From positions 218,501 through 282,500 of the forward strand of contig JAYKKM010000227.1 in assembly GCA_035772405.1 (NCBI GenBank): DNA of 64,000 nucleotides, written 5' to 3'. This document shows positions 38,036 through 48,384 of the stretch, piece by piece; position 1 is the stretch's first letter, and the number at the start of each line of letters is the position of its first letter. A program made the translations under genes and the position numbers. Source of the DNA: Chrysogorgia sp. JL179-B06 (lineage: Eukaryota > Cnidaria > Anthozoa > Scleralcyonacea > Chrysogorgiidae). A model generated the notes under the pieces. The model searched no databases and had not been told where the DNA came from. It saw only the letters and a list, made by a program, of their open reading frames with translations.

Positions 38036-40089
38036 ATTGTGGAGTTTTTAGTGCATTACTGGTGTATATTATAATAAAGCATTTAATTTGGTGCTAGCGT
38101 AACACGAAGGGTCAACCCCCAGAGCCTCTGTTTTTTGGCGCAGGCCAAAAGGAACGCAGACTCTGGATACGAGATTGGATTGTAACGTATTTCGTTTACA
38201 TAGTGGCAGTTTTAAGTTGAAAAAGTCGCTCATGACAGGTTAAATTTCGCTTTTGGGACGCTAAAAATGGTCGCTGATGAGACCTGTAAAAATGGTCGCT
38301 GATGAGACCTTATTATCTGGTAAAAAGTCGCTCATGACAGGTTAAATTTCGTGTTTGGGACGCTAAAAGTGGTCGCTGGTCACGTTTGGCAGGTACATTT
38401 TAACTACAAATCGCCCGTGCCAGAAAAAGTGATCGTAAAACGGCAGGTGGTCGTAAAACTCAGGTTCTACTCTAGATAATTTCCATATGTTTCGCTACAA
38501 AGAAGTTTCCGCGTTCATATCACAGAATAAGTAATTCAGTACAGAGGTCCAACTCGGTGTCGGTACCTTTGATGATTATGCATGTCGCCTGTTCCCCCGG
38601 CGGTTTTTACCTTCCAAGATGACAAATAAAAAAATATTCGCCACCTTACCGCACTTCATCCTATAGAACGCGCGTAGGAGTGTTTTATCAGATATAAAAC
38701 ACTCGGCGGGGAAGATAGCCATATCTTTGTTGTTGTTTTTTTGTTGCATGAACAATTTCTTGCCGGGTTGACGGATCACGCGCGTGCACATAAAAAATGG
38801 GACAAGTTTTCACGCGAGTTGGACTTCTGGTTAGTAATTTTTCCATACGCAGAAAATAATTTCGTTTTTGCCACATCCACTGCATGCATCTACTTGTATT
38901 TATTTAGGGCGTAGTTCCGACGGCACAGCGAGCTGCTGTTATTGCCGGGGTAGAGCTAGCTGTTTTATGATTGGTGCAAGAAGAAAATGTTAGATCGTAA
39001 GCTTATGGAAGACAATGTTTACACTCACTTTTTGTAAGTATAGTTTTATTAACATGAATATTTTTATTAACTTTTAAAATCTTGAAGCGGTGTGGTGTAT
39101 CAACGGCGAGTGAGTTAGTTTGGGAGAATGGGAGTGCGTGAGGGCGCGAGGGTGTGGGGGAGGGAGGGAGCTGTTAGAGTTTACTTCTATACTCTTCAGT
39201 CTTACAGTAAAAAGATCTACATTTATTATTATTTCATGACTTATATACATGTCTATCTAAATTTACATATCCATAATAAATTTAAGTAATTAGCATTGTG
39301 TAATATTCGCATAAAACTTCTCTTCTTTTTTCTGTCTAGAACTGTATACTGTATAATCTAACATCATGACTATCTTTCAAGAAATTTACAGGCTTCGGGT
39401 CGTTTTCAACAGCTGTTTTGCATGATGTTTGTACAGATGTTTTGCATTTCTACAAGTGTCCATGCATGATGCATGCAGTAAAACATGATTGACTGAACCC
39501 AAAGCGTTAAAATAAATTCTAGCGAATAGGAAATGTTTGACTTTGACTGAGCTTCCTGCTTTGTCAGATTTTGTACCGACAAAACATTTTGAAATTTACA
39601 GCGCAACACCAAAAACAGCTTTATATTTTCAAACAAGATAACATTTCTGTATTATTTATTAGTATCCGTGAAGAAAAAGGATAACATGCATGTCATTGTT
39701 GAATCATCAGCACAAAACAGCTATGAAATTATTAGCCGAGCAACAAACTATTTCGTTTGTATTCAAATCGAAAATCATTCATAAAAAAACACAGGATAAA
39801 CAACTCCAAACTGATTAACATGTTTATTACAAAAAATTGGAAATACGACGACAGGTAATACACTAACTTGAAAAACGAAACTTGTCCTTCGTTGGAAGCA
39901 CTTTCCCAAGTAAAATCTTTTAACAGAGTGAACGTATATTCCATTTGTTTTTTCTCTGTGTGCAAACTCAGCTAGAGTCAGAAATAAGATTGCATCACCC
40001 GATGCTTTGACAACCAATCACAAACGCAAAAAAAAGGAATTAAATGAAGTCTTGTTATGGAGAATTTTATGTTTGATCAAAAATAAATT
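38036..40089. other. Non-coding stretch with short direct repeats
   Basis: GTCGCTCATGACAGGTTAAATTTCG occurs twice (about 38,226 and 38,330), and AAAATGGTCGCTGATGAGACCT twice (about 38,265 and 38,289). No gene is recognised from here to 40,089. Confidence 0.6.
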
Positions 40090-40265
40090 TATAAATTTAC
40101 ATGGCAACGAGCAGTTATCCAGTGGATAAATCTGTTATCCGTCGGATAGTTATCCACCACGCTATACACGCTTTGAACAACCACTTTTTATCCGCTGGAT
40201 AACTATCCACTGGATAGCAGATTTATCCGCTGGATAACTTATCCAGGCTTTGAACAACCGACCCT
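40090..40265. mobile_element. MITE-like palindromic repeat with TTATCC motifs
   Basis: GGATAA/TTATCC blocks recur about ten times in both orientations. The phrase CTTTGAACAACC is repeated at about 40,170 and 40,243, so the segment folds back on itself. No coding potential. The ends and target duplication are not clear, and the class is unknown. Confidence 0.55.
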
Positions 40266-40723
40266 AGAATAACAAATGTTGATATAAACTTAAAATGATT
40301 GCATATTTTAATTTTATAATTGCAATGTTTGATTAGCTGATATACAGTTCCGGTAATTATAAGTGTGCAAAAAAGTATATAGAATAACTATGGGAAATAA
40401 ACCAAATCATTTTATCCAATCATTTGTTTGGATAAAAAATGCTGATAAAAAATGATCGGTCTTCCCTATCGTTCTTAAAATTGACTATCAAAAAATCTGC
40501 TGTGAACATTGTTTTTGACTTCAAAGAATGGAGTGCCACTTTAAATACTGTCTAACCAAAATTTATTTAGGTCTGAATAGTGAATATTAATATTATATTA
40601 CCTAGCTGTAGCAGCTTCCTCTACACAGGGCTGTACACTGCAGCACAGGGAGTTCTAACTCGGTTTAATTAATACCTGTTAAGGTCTCTTTCCAACACAG
40701 CCTACAAATGATCGTTCATATCG

Positions 40724-40775
40724 TATTCGTGGAAAGCACTAAAGGCCATACCGTGAATCACCTTGAGCCCGCAAT
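40724..40775. repeat. Inverted dispersed repeat, left copy
   Basis: GAAAGCACTAAAGGCCATAC and its flanks, including CACCTTGAGCC, return as reverse complement at about 45,055-45,105, 4.3 kb away. The pair may mark ends of a lost element or simply two insertions. No gene is seen in 40,266-41,370. Confidence 0.6.
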
Positions 40776-41374
40776 CTTAGTTTAATAATAGCGGTTTTTG
40801 TACTTAACATTACTTAAGATCGCTTGATGTATGTTTTGCGGAAAACGCGAAGTAATATAAATGGCGGGTGGTTTCAAATTTCCAAACAACTTGCATCAAA
40901 AAATAAATAAATAAATAATTTACTGAGAAGCCGGTGCAGTATTCTCAACTGCTTCTCAAAAAATAAACCTTGTCTACGCTCCTACAACAACAAAATCAGG
41001 AAAGTAATCACTACAGTTCACCACAGTACAGTAGCACTGAAAAAGGCATGTCCACACGAAACTGAATCTTTTCCCAAGCCGAATACGGAATAGATCATTC
41101 TCGTTTCCTAGGCATACAGTACCTAAATAAATATAGCGTTGATGAAATGTAGGAGTAAATCGCCATTACCGAAGACTCGAAGCTAAGGTACATGTTGTTC
41201 TTAACTTCTTGGCGACTGTAAATAATTGGCAGCCGCCGGCCGGGCAGTCAGTAATCGTAACAATAATCCTAAAGTAAACCCTAATCATAACCCAAATGCT
41301 AACCCTAACTCTAACCATTAAAAAATAAAACAAAAAGTAATGAAAGAAAAAAATTAAAAGAAAAGTCACAAAAA

Positions 41375-41453
41375 GATGTCCGTTGCGGGATTCGAACCCG
41401 TCAGTTTCAGCATTGCAACAGGGGAAACTAACCACTACACTAAGACAGCTGGG
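41375..41453 (-). other. tRNA-like sequence (probably tRNA-derived SINE or pseudo-tRNA)
   Basis: On the minus strand an A-box-like TAGTGTAGTGGTTAG is followed 41 bases later by a perfect B box GGTTCGAATCC with a closed T arm (CGGG/CCCG). A run of five T follows at 41,374-41,370. The region where an anticodon arm belongs has GTTTC/GAAAC arms around a 15-base loop, and the acceptor ends do not pair. I therefore do not call a working tRNA. Confidence 0.4.
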
Positions 41454-41637
41454 TCAACAATAAGCAAAATAAAAATGTATTTAAAGTCGTAAGCGACCTG
41501 TCATCTAAACACTTAGTAGTTAGTACACTATTATAAACTGACGGTCATATAGTTTTTCCAAAACCGTGACAGGCTGCTGGTTATATAGTCACTAAATAAT
41601 TGCACTGATATTTTTAAAAAATAGTATTATCCCCTCG

Positions 41638-41690
41638 CCCGGCGCGAAGCGCCGGCCGAAGGGCGAGTGCTAATATCGAGTGCTAATATC
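41638..41690. repeat. GC-rich hairpin
   Basis: CTCGCCCGGCGC and a near-complementary CGCCGGCC...GGGCGAG fold around GAAG, followed by a doubled GTGCTAATATCGA. It is one of the few GC-rich patches in the area. Confidence 0.6.
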
Positions 41691-42054
41691 GACCGGCGTT
41701 TAGTCCCTTATCACGCGAGATGAAAGGCCGATCCTAGATCTAGGATCGGATTATTTGTTTATATATATATATATATATATGATCAACCGTCCTCATGCGC
41801 GGCATCGGAAAATTTGGGCCTGGTAACTAGATATAGACAGAAGCTGATTGGTAGACCTCTGCATTTGAATTAATATTTAAATTGCAACCGTCACATGATT
41901 GCGAATGCAAAAATAGAAACGGTATTGAAACGGTTTTTTGGTGCGTTAAATTTGGCGTAATTTAAATTTAAATTGACGCCAGCGCGACAAACCGCAAATT
42001 TATATTGCCATAAAAACCAGCCATTTCCTCACAAAATCATCGGATGCAGTAATG

Positions 42055-42275
42055 TTAGACATTATCAGCTGATTTCAAGCCGAAACTGTAGTGTTGAAGG
42101 ACAAGATTATCAAAGACAGACACAAGTAAAAGGTAAAAGGACTATTATAATTATGTACATTGTGATTGTCACGGCGACTCACCGGTCTGTGTTGAGCAAT
42201 TAATTTGCCTTTTCTGCATAGTTTTTTTTGGTTAGGGTTAGCAATTTGGTTAGGATTAGGGTTATAGGATTTTGG
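42055..42275 (+). repeat. Dispersed repeat, copy 2
   Basis: Diverged copy of 3,842-4,080, with the same ATTATCAGCTGATTTCAAGCC start and GAGCAATTAATTTGCCTTTT plus TTAGGGTTA-rich end. The flanks differ. Confidence 0.55.
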
Positions 42276-42598
42276 TGATATTTACCCGCATTTCGTTGAA
42301 TTCTAAGAGACTATAGCGTCGTATGGCTACCGTACGAATAGCCATTACCTTCGGTTCAGTTCAGTTCAGTTCAGTCAGTGCTTTTTTTATACTTGACTCG
42401 CTAATTTTAATGTAATTTAAATAATTGCACACTGTATTGTGTATTTGCTCCAAGCTCCGAAATCTAATAGACACATTTTGAAATACTTAACAGAGAGATT
42501 TGGGAAAATTTGAAGGTGTGTAATGTTTTGAATTTTCAAAACATATATGTACTGTATAATATTTTGACAGTTGGAATTAAATCCATGCAGTGTAAAAT

Positions 42599-42717
42599 CA
42601 GGCTTGGACTGGCCATTGTGCCATCTTGTGCTAGAACAATGGCACTTTGTGGCAGCACAATGGCTGGCCATTGTTCTGGCACAAGATGGCACAATGACAA
42701 TGGCCAGTCCTAGCCTG
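42599..42717. mobile_element. hAT-like MITE (119 bp)
   Basis: The left end CAGGCTTGGACTGGCCATTG and the right end are reverse complements with one mismatch in the first 20 bases. The inner parts also fold (GTGCCATCTTGTGC / GCACAAGATGGCAC). The flanking 8-mers are TGTAAAAT and TTTAAAAT, a one-mismatch 8-bp duplication as expected for hAT. Confidence 0.8.
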
Positions 42718-43084
42718 TTTAAAATATATACCATTTCTTTATAATACTGCAGAATAGTAAGTGGAAGTACAAATTTTGGAATTGCATGTACAGTATGTTT
42801 ATTATTTGATTACAATTATAAATACTATATGCTTGATAATTAGCCTATATATACAGTAGTTTAGGGTGAAAAAACATGCACACTATTGCTGTGTTTATAT
42901 GACCTGGGCCTGGCCTACAATTTTGTAGCAATAAACAAGCATTACTATGTATACTTGTCAGTGTTAATACTTAATATATACACTGCTGTAGTGAATAAGG
43001 GAGAGCTTGGGGGGAAACAGACGATACAGTACAATGGATGATTGTCAAGCAAGATCATATCCTCAGAAAAATTATTCTGTGTCC

Positions 43085-43150
43085 CGGACGCGGATAACTT
43101 TCTGATTTCCAGTGAGATGCTCTGACCATTAAGCTACCAAGACTCAGATG
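43085..43150 (-). other. tRNA-like fragment (minus strand)
   Basis: Reverse complement reads TAGCTTAATGGTCAGAGCAT, an A-box-like D arm, then an anticodon-arm-like TCTCACTGGAAATCAGA. The T arm is decayed. A similar fragment in the opposite orientation lies at 43,315-43,370. Confidence 0.3.
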
Positions 43151-43314
43151 GTGAGTGAACGTTACATTGATGTACTGATTCTATTGATATAACAGCAGTG
43201 TATATATTAACACACCCAATCATTAGTCATTACTGAAATATATAGTAACTGCTGTGCATAGGCAGTACATATATCATTAGAACCAGTGCATCATTGCAAC
43301 CTCTCTCCATCTGA

Positions 43315-43370
43315 ATCTCGATGGCTCAATGGTTAGAGGCCGTCACTGGCAATAAGAAGGTTATACTTTT
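43315..43370 (+). other. tRNA-like fragment (plus strand)
   Basis: GATGGCTCAATGGTTAGAGG matches an A box, followed by GTCACTGGCAATAAGAAGG and a GTTATAC remnant. Together with 43,085-43,150 it forms an inverted pair 165 bases apart. 43,400-45,780 holds no gene that I recognise. Confidence 0.3.
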
Positions 43371-45051
43371 TTCAACCAATAATATTATGTTTCTGACGAT
43401 ATGATCTTGACGTCCATGTTTTGTATACTGGCATGTATTCCATATATAATCTGTGTTTACAGTACTCCATCCATTATGGAACATGTTAGACCTACAAATA
43501 TACTTAGCTGGCCTAGTGGGTCACAGCTTATTCTGTCAATGTAAAATACAGCTTATTATTATTATGTTCACATTGGGTATGTTGACACTACTATGTGTGT
43601 TAGCTAGATCACTGTCGACAAGCAGACTAGGCATGGCATTCTGAATATAGGTTATAATATATATGTGCACGGTGATATAATTTAGATACTATAGTATATG
43701 CTTTGTTACATGGCAAATATGGTATCTGCAATCTGCATTAGGCATTATTATTAGTAGTATTATTGTTAATGCATTATTATTATTAGTATTATTAATAATA
43801 ATAATAATACAATAATATTTATACAGGATAGCCCCTTCAATGCTAACACTGGTATGGGGGTCTTGTTTTCTAACGCCATGGGGGTCTTGTTTTCTAACAA
43901 ATTACAGTTGTTACAAATTTCAACACATATTCACAAATGTACAGTACAATGTTACAAAAACTAATTTTAACTCAAAAGTTGTATATCCTTCACATATTGT
44001 CAATTAAGGTAATAGATAATGGTGCTATAACATGTGTGAACAGATTAATTGAAACATGGAAAATAGCTCTTTACTGGTAGATATGATGTTAAAATGCCAT
44101 GGAATTTCCTAACTAGCATTACACAATGTAACTTGCTTCTAATACAAGAGGTACAAAACTTGGGATTTATATTAACCAATCAGTTTCAAGTCCCGACTTA
44201 GGAAAGATCAGTTTCCCTGACATGCATAGAGACCTATGATTATTTATGTATTCCTGCCAGCTCCACATCACAGTAGTCCAATGTGGGTAGAATTATCAAC
44301 TTACTGTATATAATCTATCCACACCAACAATTGGAGTAGAATCCCTAATACGTCTTAGTGAATCTAATTTGAATGGACCCCTACATTTGCACTATACAGT
44401 ATGCATGCCATCCGTAGACATTTGAACTAATTTGATTTTTTTAAAGGACACTCATTGTATGATAGAGATGCACTTTCTTCCTTCAACAGCCATTGGTGTC
44501 TATATACAAAATACTGCATTGATTATTTCGTGAGTCATCGATATTGTGATAAAAGTAATTTCTTTCTTAGTGATTGATGGTAGAAACAGCAGTAGACCCC
44601 CACTATTCTGTTGCTGCACTCAAAAATTAAAAAGTTTAATTGGGCTGCATGTATTTATTTTGATGTCCTATGAAACAATTAAATTCAGCTCTGAGAGATA
44701 TTGTCCACTGAAAATTTATTTACTGTAGTTTGGCAAATGAAGTGGCTATTATCTAATTCAAGTAATCTAGAACTAAAAAGAAGTACTGTACTGTGAGATT
44801 CAAACAGCAATTGGGCGAGGGGTTGTTGCGTATACGTATTTCTAGTTATTAACCATATACTTACCCAAAATGTCAAATGGTTATTATTAAATTATAGTTA
44901 TAAAATTAGACTTCCACAGCACTATATATGTTTCCATTTTCGGACAGTATGCTCTTCGTTTTAATACTGACTTAGCATATTCTTCGCATAGTGAATCATC
45001 ATGCTCCAGCGGAATACTAGTCAAAAATCCGCTGACAATATTAGACGGGCC

Positions 45052-45110
45052 GCAGGCTCAAGGTAATTCACGGTATGGCCTTTAGTGCTTTCCCGTATTC
45101 GTTCGTATAA
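45052..45110. repeat. Inverted dispersed repeat, right copy
   Basis: Reverse-complement partner of 40,724-40,775. The matching phrase is GTATGGCCTTTAGTGCTTTC. Confidence 0.6.
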
Positions 45111-45779
45111 AAGGCTGTGTAACCGCTCGGGCGGAAGAAAGAAGAAATATTAAAGGAGGAAAGCGATATCAGGTGATAATTTGAATTGAAAATAACCGGT
45201 TCTTCTTTCAATGTAGTTCAATTATTTTTCCACCAACATCTTCTCCTTCTAGAAGCGCTGTACTTGCTATGTTTTAATGAAAAAACTTTATGCAAAAGAC
45301 GAAAATAAAAATACCAAACTTATCCTAATAATGGTTCGATGACAACCGTAAGCTACATGGAACGGAAGTAAATTTGAAGAGATGAGAACAATAGATTGAT
45401 GATCTCATAGCGTTTTCAGCGCCAATTTTCGTGTGGCCGGGTGTCAGACTATCAGACGTATGCTGCTGTATATATTGTCTATATTGTTGTATTTTATATA
45501 TTGTCTATATTGTTGTATTTTCGTGTTATTTTCTTCAAAAGTTTGGCTTGTACATCCTTTATAGTTTATGTTTGTGGGTACTCACGGCCGTGTTTTAATA
45601 CGACGAATCGAATGTCGATCAAATCTATGTTACATTATATTATGTTGCTTGTTTGCAAGTACTATTTTGTTGTTATTTGATCCCAATATTAAAAGTTTAT
45701 TCCACAGGGTTTTTAATCAATTTTGATGATTGACGCAATGGTTAGTTACAGCGAGTAGTACAGAGATTCGAGTTTAATT

Positions 45780-46268
45780 CTAGTCAGACGAATGTAGTGA
45801 CTTTTGGTGAATCTACACAATTGCATAACGTGCGAAAGAACACTAGGCGGTGGTTTCTAGGATTTGGAATGTCTTAACTGATGATTTGAACTTATCCATG
45901 ACTTTATCATTATCTTCTTTTAAATTATTGATTTTTAAGTATTACTTTACTTCATTAACTAACTGTTTTATTGTTGATGACCCACGAACTTGGAAAACAA
46001 TCTGTCCTAAATGTAATTACCCTCGTCCCCTTACTCAGCCTATCTCTTGTTGTTATTAGTTTTGTTAAGTAGAAATAGCTTTCATTTATCTGTTTAAGTT
46101 ACGCAACGGGGTCCTCAGTAATTGGCATTGCTGTTGAGGTTACCCTGCCACAGTGACAATATGTCATGTTTAGTATCTTACAATATTTATTAAGTATTGT
46201 TTTTTGTATGTATGTTAGTTGTTGTCACTTGCGGCAAAGTTAATAAAATTCAAAATTCAAAATTCAAA
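45780..46268 (+). pseudogene. LINE 3' end (CR1/jockey-type C-terminus)
   Basis: The frame at 45,850-46,059 reads RIWNVLTDDL...DDPRTWKTICPKCN, typical of the last part of a LINE polyprotein. A 3' UTR with ACGGGGTCCTC...GAGGTTACCCTG and an (AAATTC)n tail at about 46,240-46,268 follow. It is 5' truncated; no catalytic domain remains. Confidence 0.7.
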
Positions 46269-47522
46269 AATGAAATAATCAGCGAAACATCATCCTGGGA
46301 CCACGTCATGAGCATAAAATTAAGTGGAAACTTTTCGAGCGCAGAAAGATCAGTAGAAGCTGTTGCCAAAAGTAATGCCGTGGTCGCGTCATTGATGGGA
46401 GCTGGTGTTAGAGCAGGAGGATTCAACCAATTGTGTGAGCTATGTTGTACGGTAGTGAGCTGTGGAATAATTCAAATGGTACTGAAAAAGAAATGCTCAA
46501 CCGTGCTTCTGCTGCTAAGCGACTACAAGGATTATATATAACAACTCGTACAGAAGGAGCCTTAGGTGCCATTGGTTTATGGAATGCAGTTGGTTATATT
46601 GATAAAAATGAAACTTTTCTTCCTTGGAAACTTGTGTCGTTCCTCACCTGATTATTTGCATCAGAAAATATTTATCAGAAGATTATGTTCCCATCTCTGC
46701 CATGTGACAGAGGCATCGATTGGTTTTGTCCCGGATATCATCGCTCTTTTGAAACAATATAACTTGTACACATATTTAGTGGAATATATGTTAACTGGTT
46801 ACTTTCCAACTAAACCCATGTGGCGTACAATAGTGATCAATATAGCATCGCGAACAATCAAGAACGTACTTGGAAAGAACGAATGTCGGAGAAGCCAGAA
46901 TTAACTCACCTTAATAGAACGCATCCCTTGTGCCATTATTCCATTGGCTTGTTGCAAGAAGAAATCCTTTCAATAGAGTCCGGATCGCTAATTTGGTTAA
47001 TTTACTATGTGGAAACATTCCAACAGTGCTGAGAATGTAGAGAATGGAAATGATTACACTTGCAGGCTTTGCGAGAAATCAGTAAAAGATGTTGGCTTCC
47101 ATTTTATCACAGAATGTCGTGCAACAAACATAGAGAGAAACATCATGTGGTATGCTTTGACCGATTTTCGATCGGTTTCACAAGTTAGCCAACTACATAA
47201 CATGGATGATGAAGACATCTATGGCGTACTTACAAGTGCCTATTACCCCTTCTTATTGGATGATGATCATCTACGCGAACAGTTTGTTCTGTCAGTCGCA
47301 GACGGAGTTTTTACAACCTATAAGAAGATTCACAACGCTACGAAACAATTGACTGGGAATTAGACCCATTTATTTTTAATATTGTAAATTATACTAAATT
47401 GTATTACCTTTTATTTCTTAATGTACATATATAGTAGTAGCATATTAGTTCATTTCTACACTTATTTATATATTTGCATGATATTTTAACCCATGTGGGG
47501 CTCTCCAGAATTGGAGGTAATA
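46269..47522 (+). pseudogene. Second LINE 3' part with Cys/His knuckle
   Basis: Fragments in three frames read as the region after a reverse transcriptase: LSGNFSSAERSVEAV, LLYGSELWN-like LYGSELWNN, ALGAIGLWNAVGYIDK, then CRLC...HFITEC (C-x2-C-x9-H-x4-C) near 47,063. The end GGGGCTCTCCAGAATTGGAG with AATAAAG is a common LINE 3' terminus. Frame changes occur near 46,600, 46,870 and 47,010. No active site remains. Confidence 0.75.
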
Positions 47523-47600
47523 AAGTCTGTCTGTCTGTCTGTCTCTGTCTGTCTGTCTATCTACTGTATCTATCTATCTATCTATCTATCTACTGTATCT
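47523..47600 (+). repeat. (TCTG)n/(TCTA)n microsatellite
   Basis: Tetranucleotide runs directly follow the LINE 3' end and probably grew from its tail. Confidence 0.9.
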
Positions 47601-48075
47601 ATCAAACTCACATTGAATGTTATTAAAACTAAAACAGAATACATGTTGATTGGCTCTTGGCAAAGGATATCCAGTCTAACTGATAGCTTAAGTCTTTCTA
47701 TTAATGGCATAGCCTTAAAACAGGCTCATGCTTTAAAATGTTTAGGACTTACAATTGATGATAATTTGACTTATAAAAATCACATTGATAATGTCAATAA
47801 AGAGAGTTAAAAGCAATTTAAATATTATGAGGAAATCAAAGCCATTCCTTAAACAGCCGCTTCTGAAAACTATATACTATTCAATTATTGAACCACACTT
47901 ATTGTTCTGTTGTGTGGGTAGTATTGACCAAACGCTTTCAGACAAGCTTCAGAAGTTACAAAACCGAGCAGCCCGTATCATCACAAATACTCCATATTCA
48001 GTTCACACTTGTGACGTGTTTTCTGACTTGAAATGGTCAACTTGGGACCATAAAAGGAAATGTCAGAAAACTATA
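47601..48075 (+). pseudogene. LINE reverse-transcriptase thumb/C-terminal fragment
   Basis: NVIKTKTEYMLIGS, LKCLGLTIDDNLTYKNHID and, after a base shift near 47,800, LQKLQNRAARIITN and SDLKWSTWDHKRK read as the stretch just after the YADD block in CR1/jockey reverse transcriptases. Both ends are cut. The following 48,076-48,380 has an open frame that I do not recognise. Confidence 0.75.
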
Positions 48076-48384
48076 TGTTTTGTTAGCGCCGATATGGCTG
48101 CCTTCTCGAATTTCGCGCTCCGTATATTTTTAATTATTTTGTCCTTCGAAACAAATGTGTTTCTAAACACCTCTCCCTGGAAAAGCGATGTATATTTTGT
48201 ATTTCCATTGATTTTCAGGAGATTTATTCTGAATTATGTTTCTTCATCAACATCCGTCAACAATTCAAACGTGTATTATTTCAATCGAATTTTAAACTTT
48301 CTACTCCTGTCTGTAAAACATTAAAACATGGATCAATAACTCTGGCTCTTCCTCACTCTTTATTCTGGATGGACCTTACTGTCT

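Noticed and set aside
48076..48324. Open frame after the LINE fragment as part of the same LINE
   Set aside because: The residues stop resembling LINE proteins after about 48,075 and no family is recognisable.
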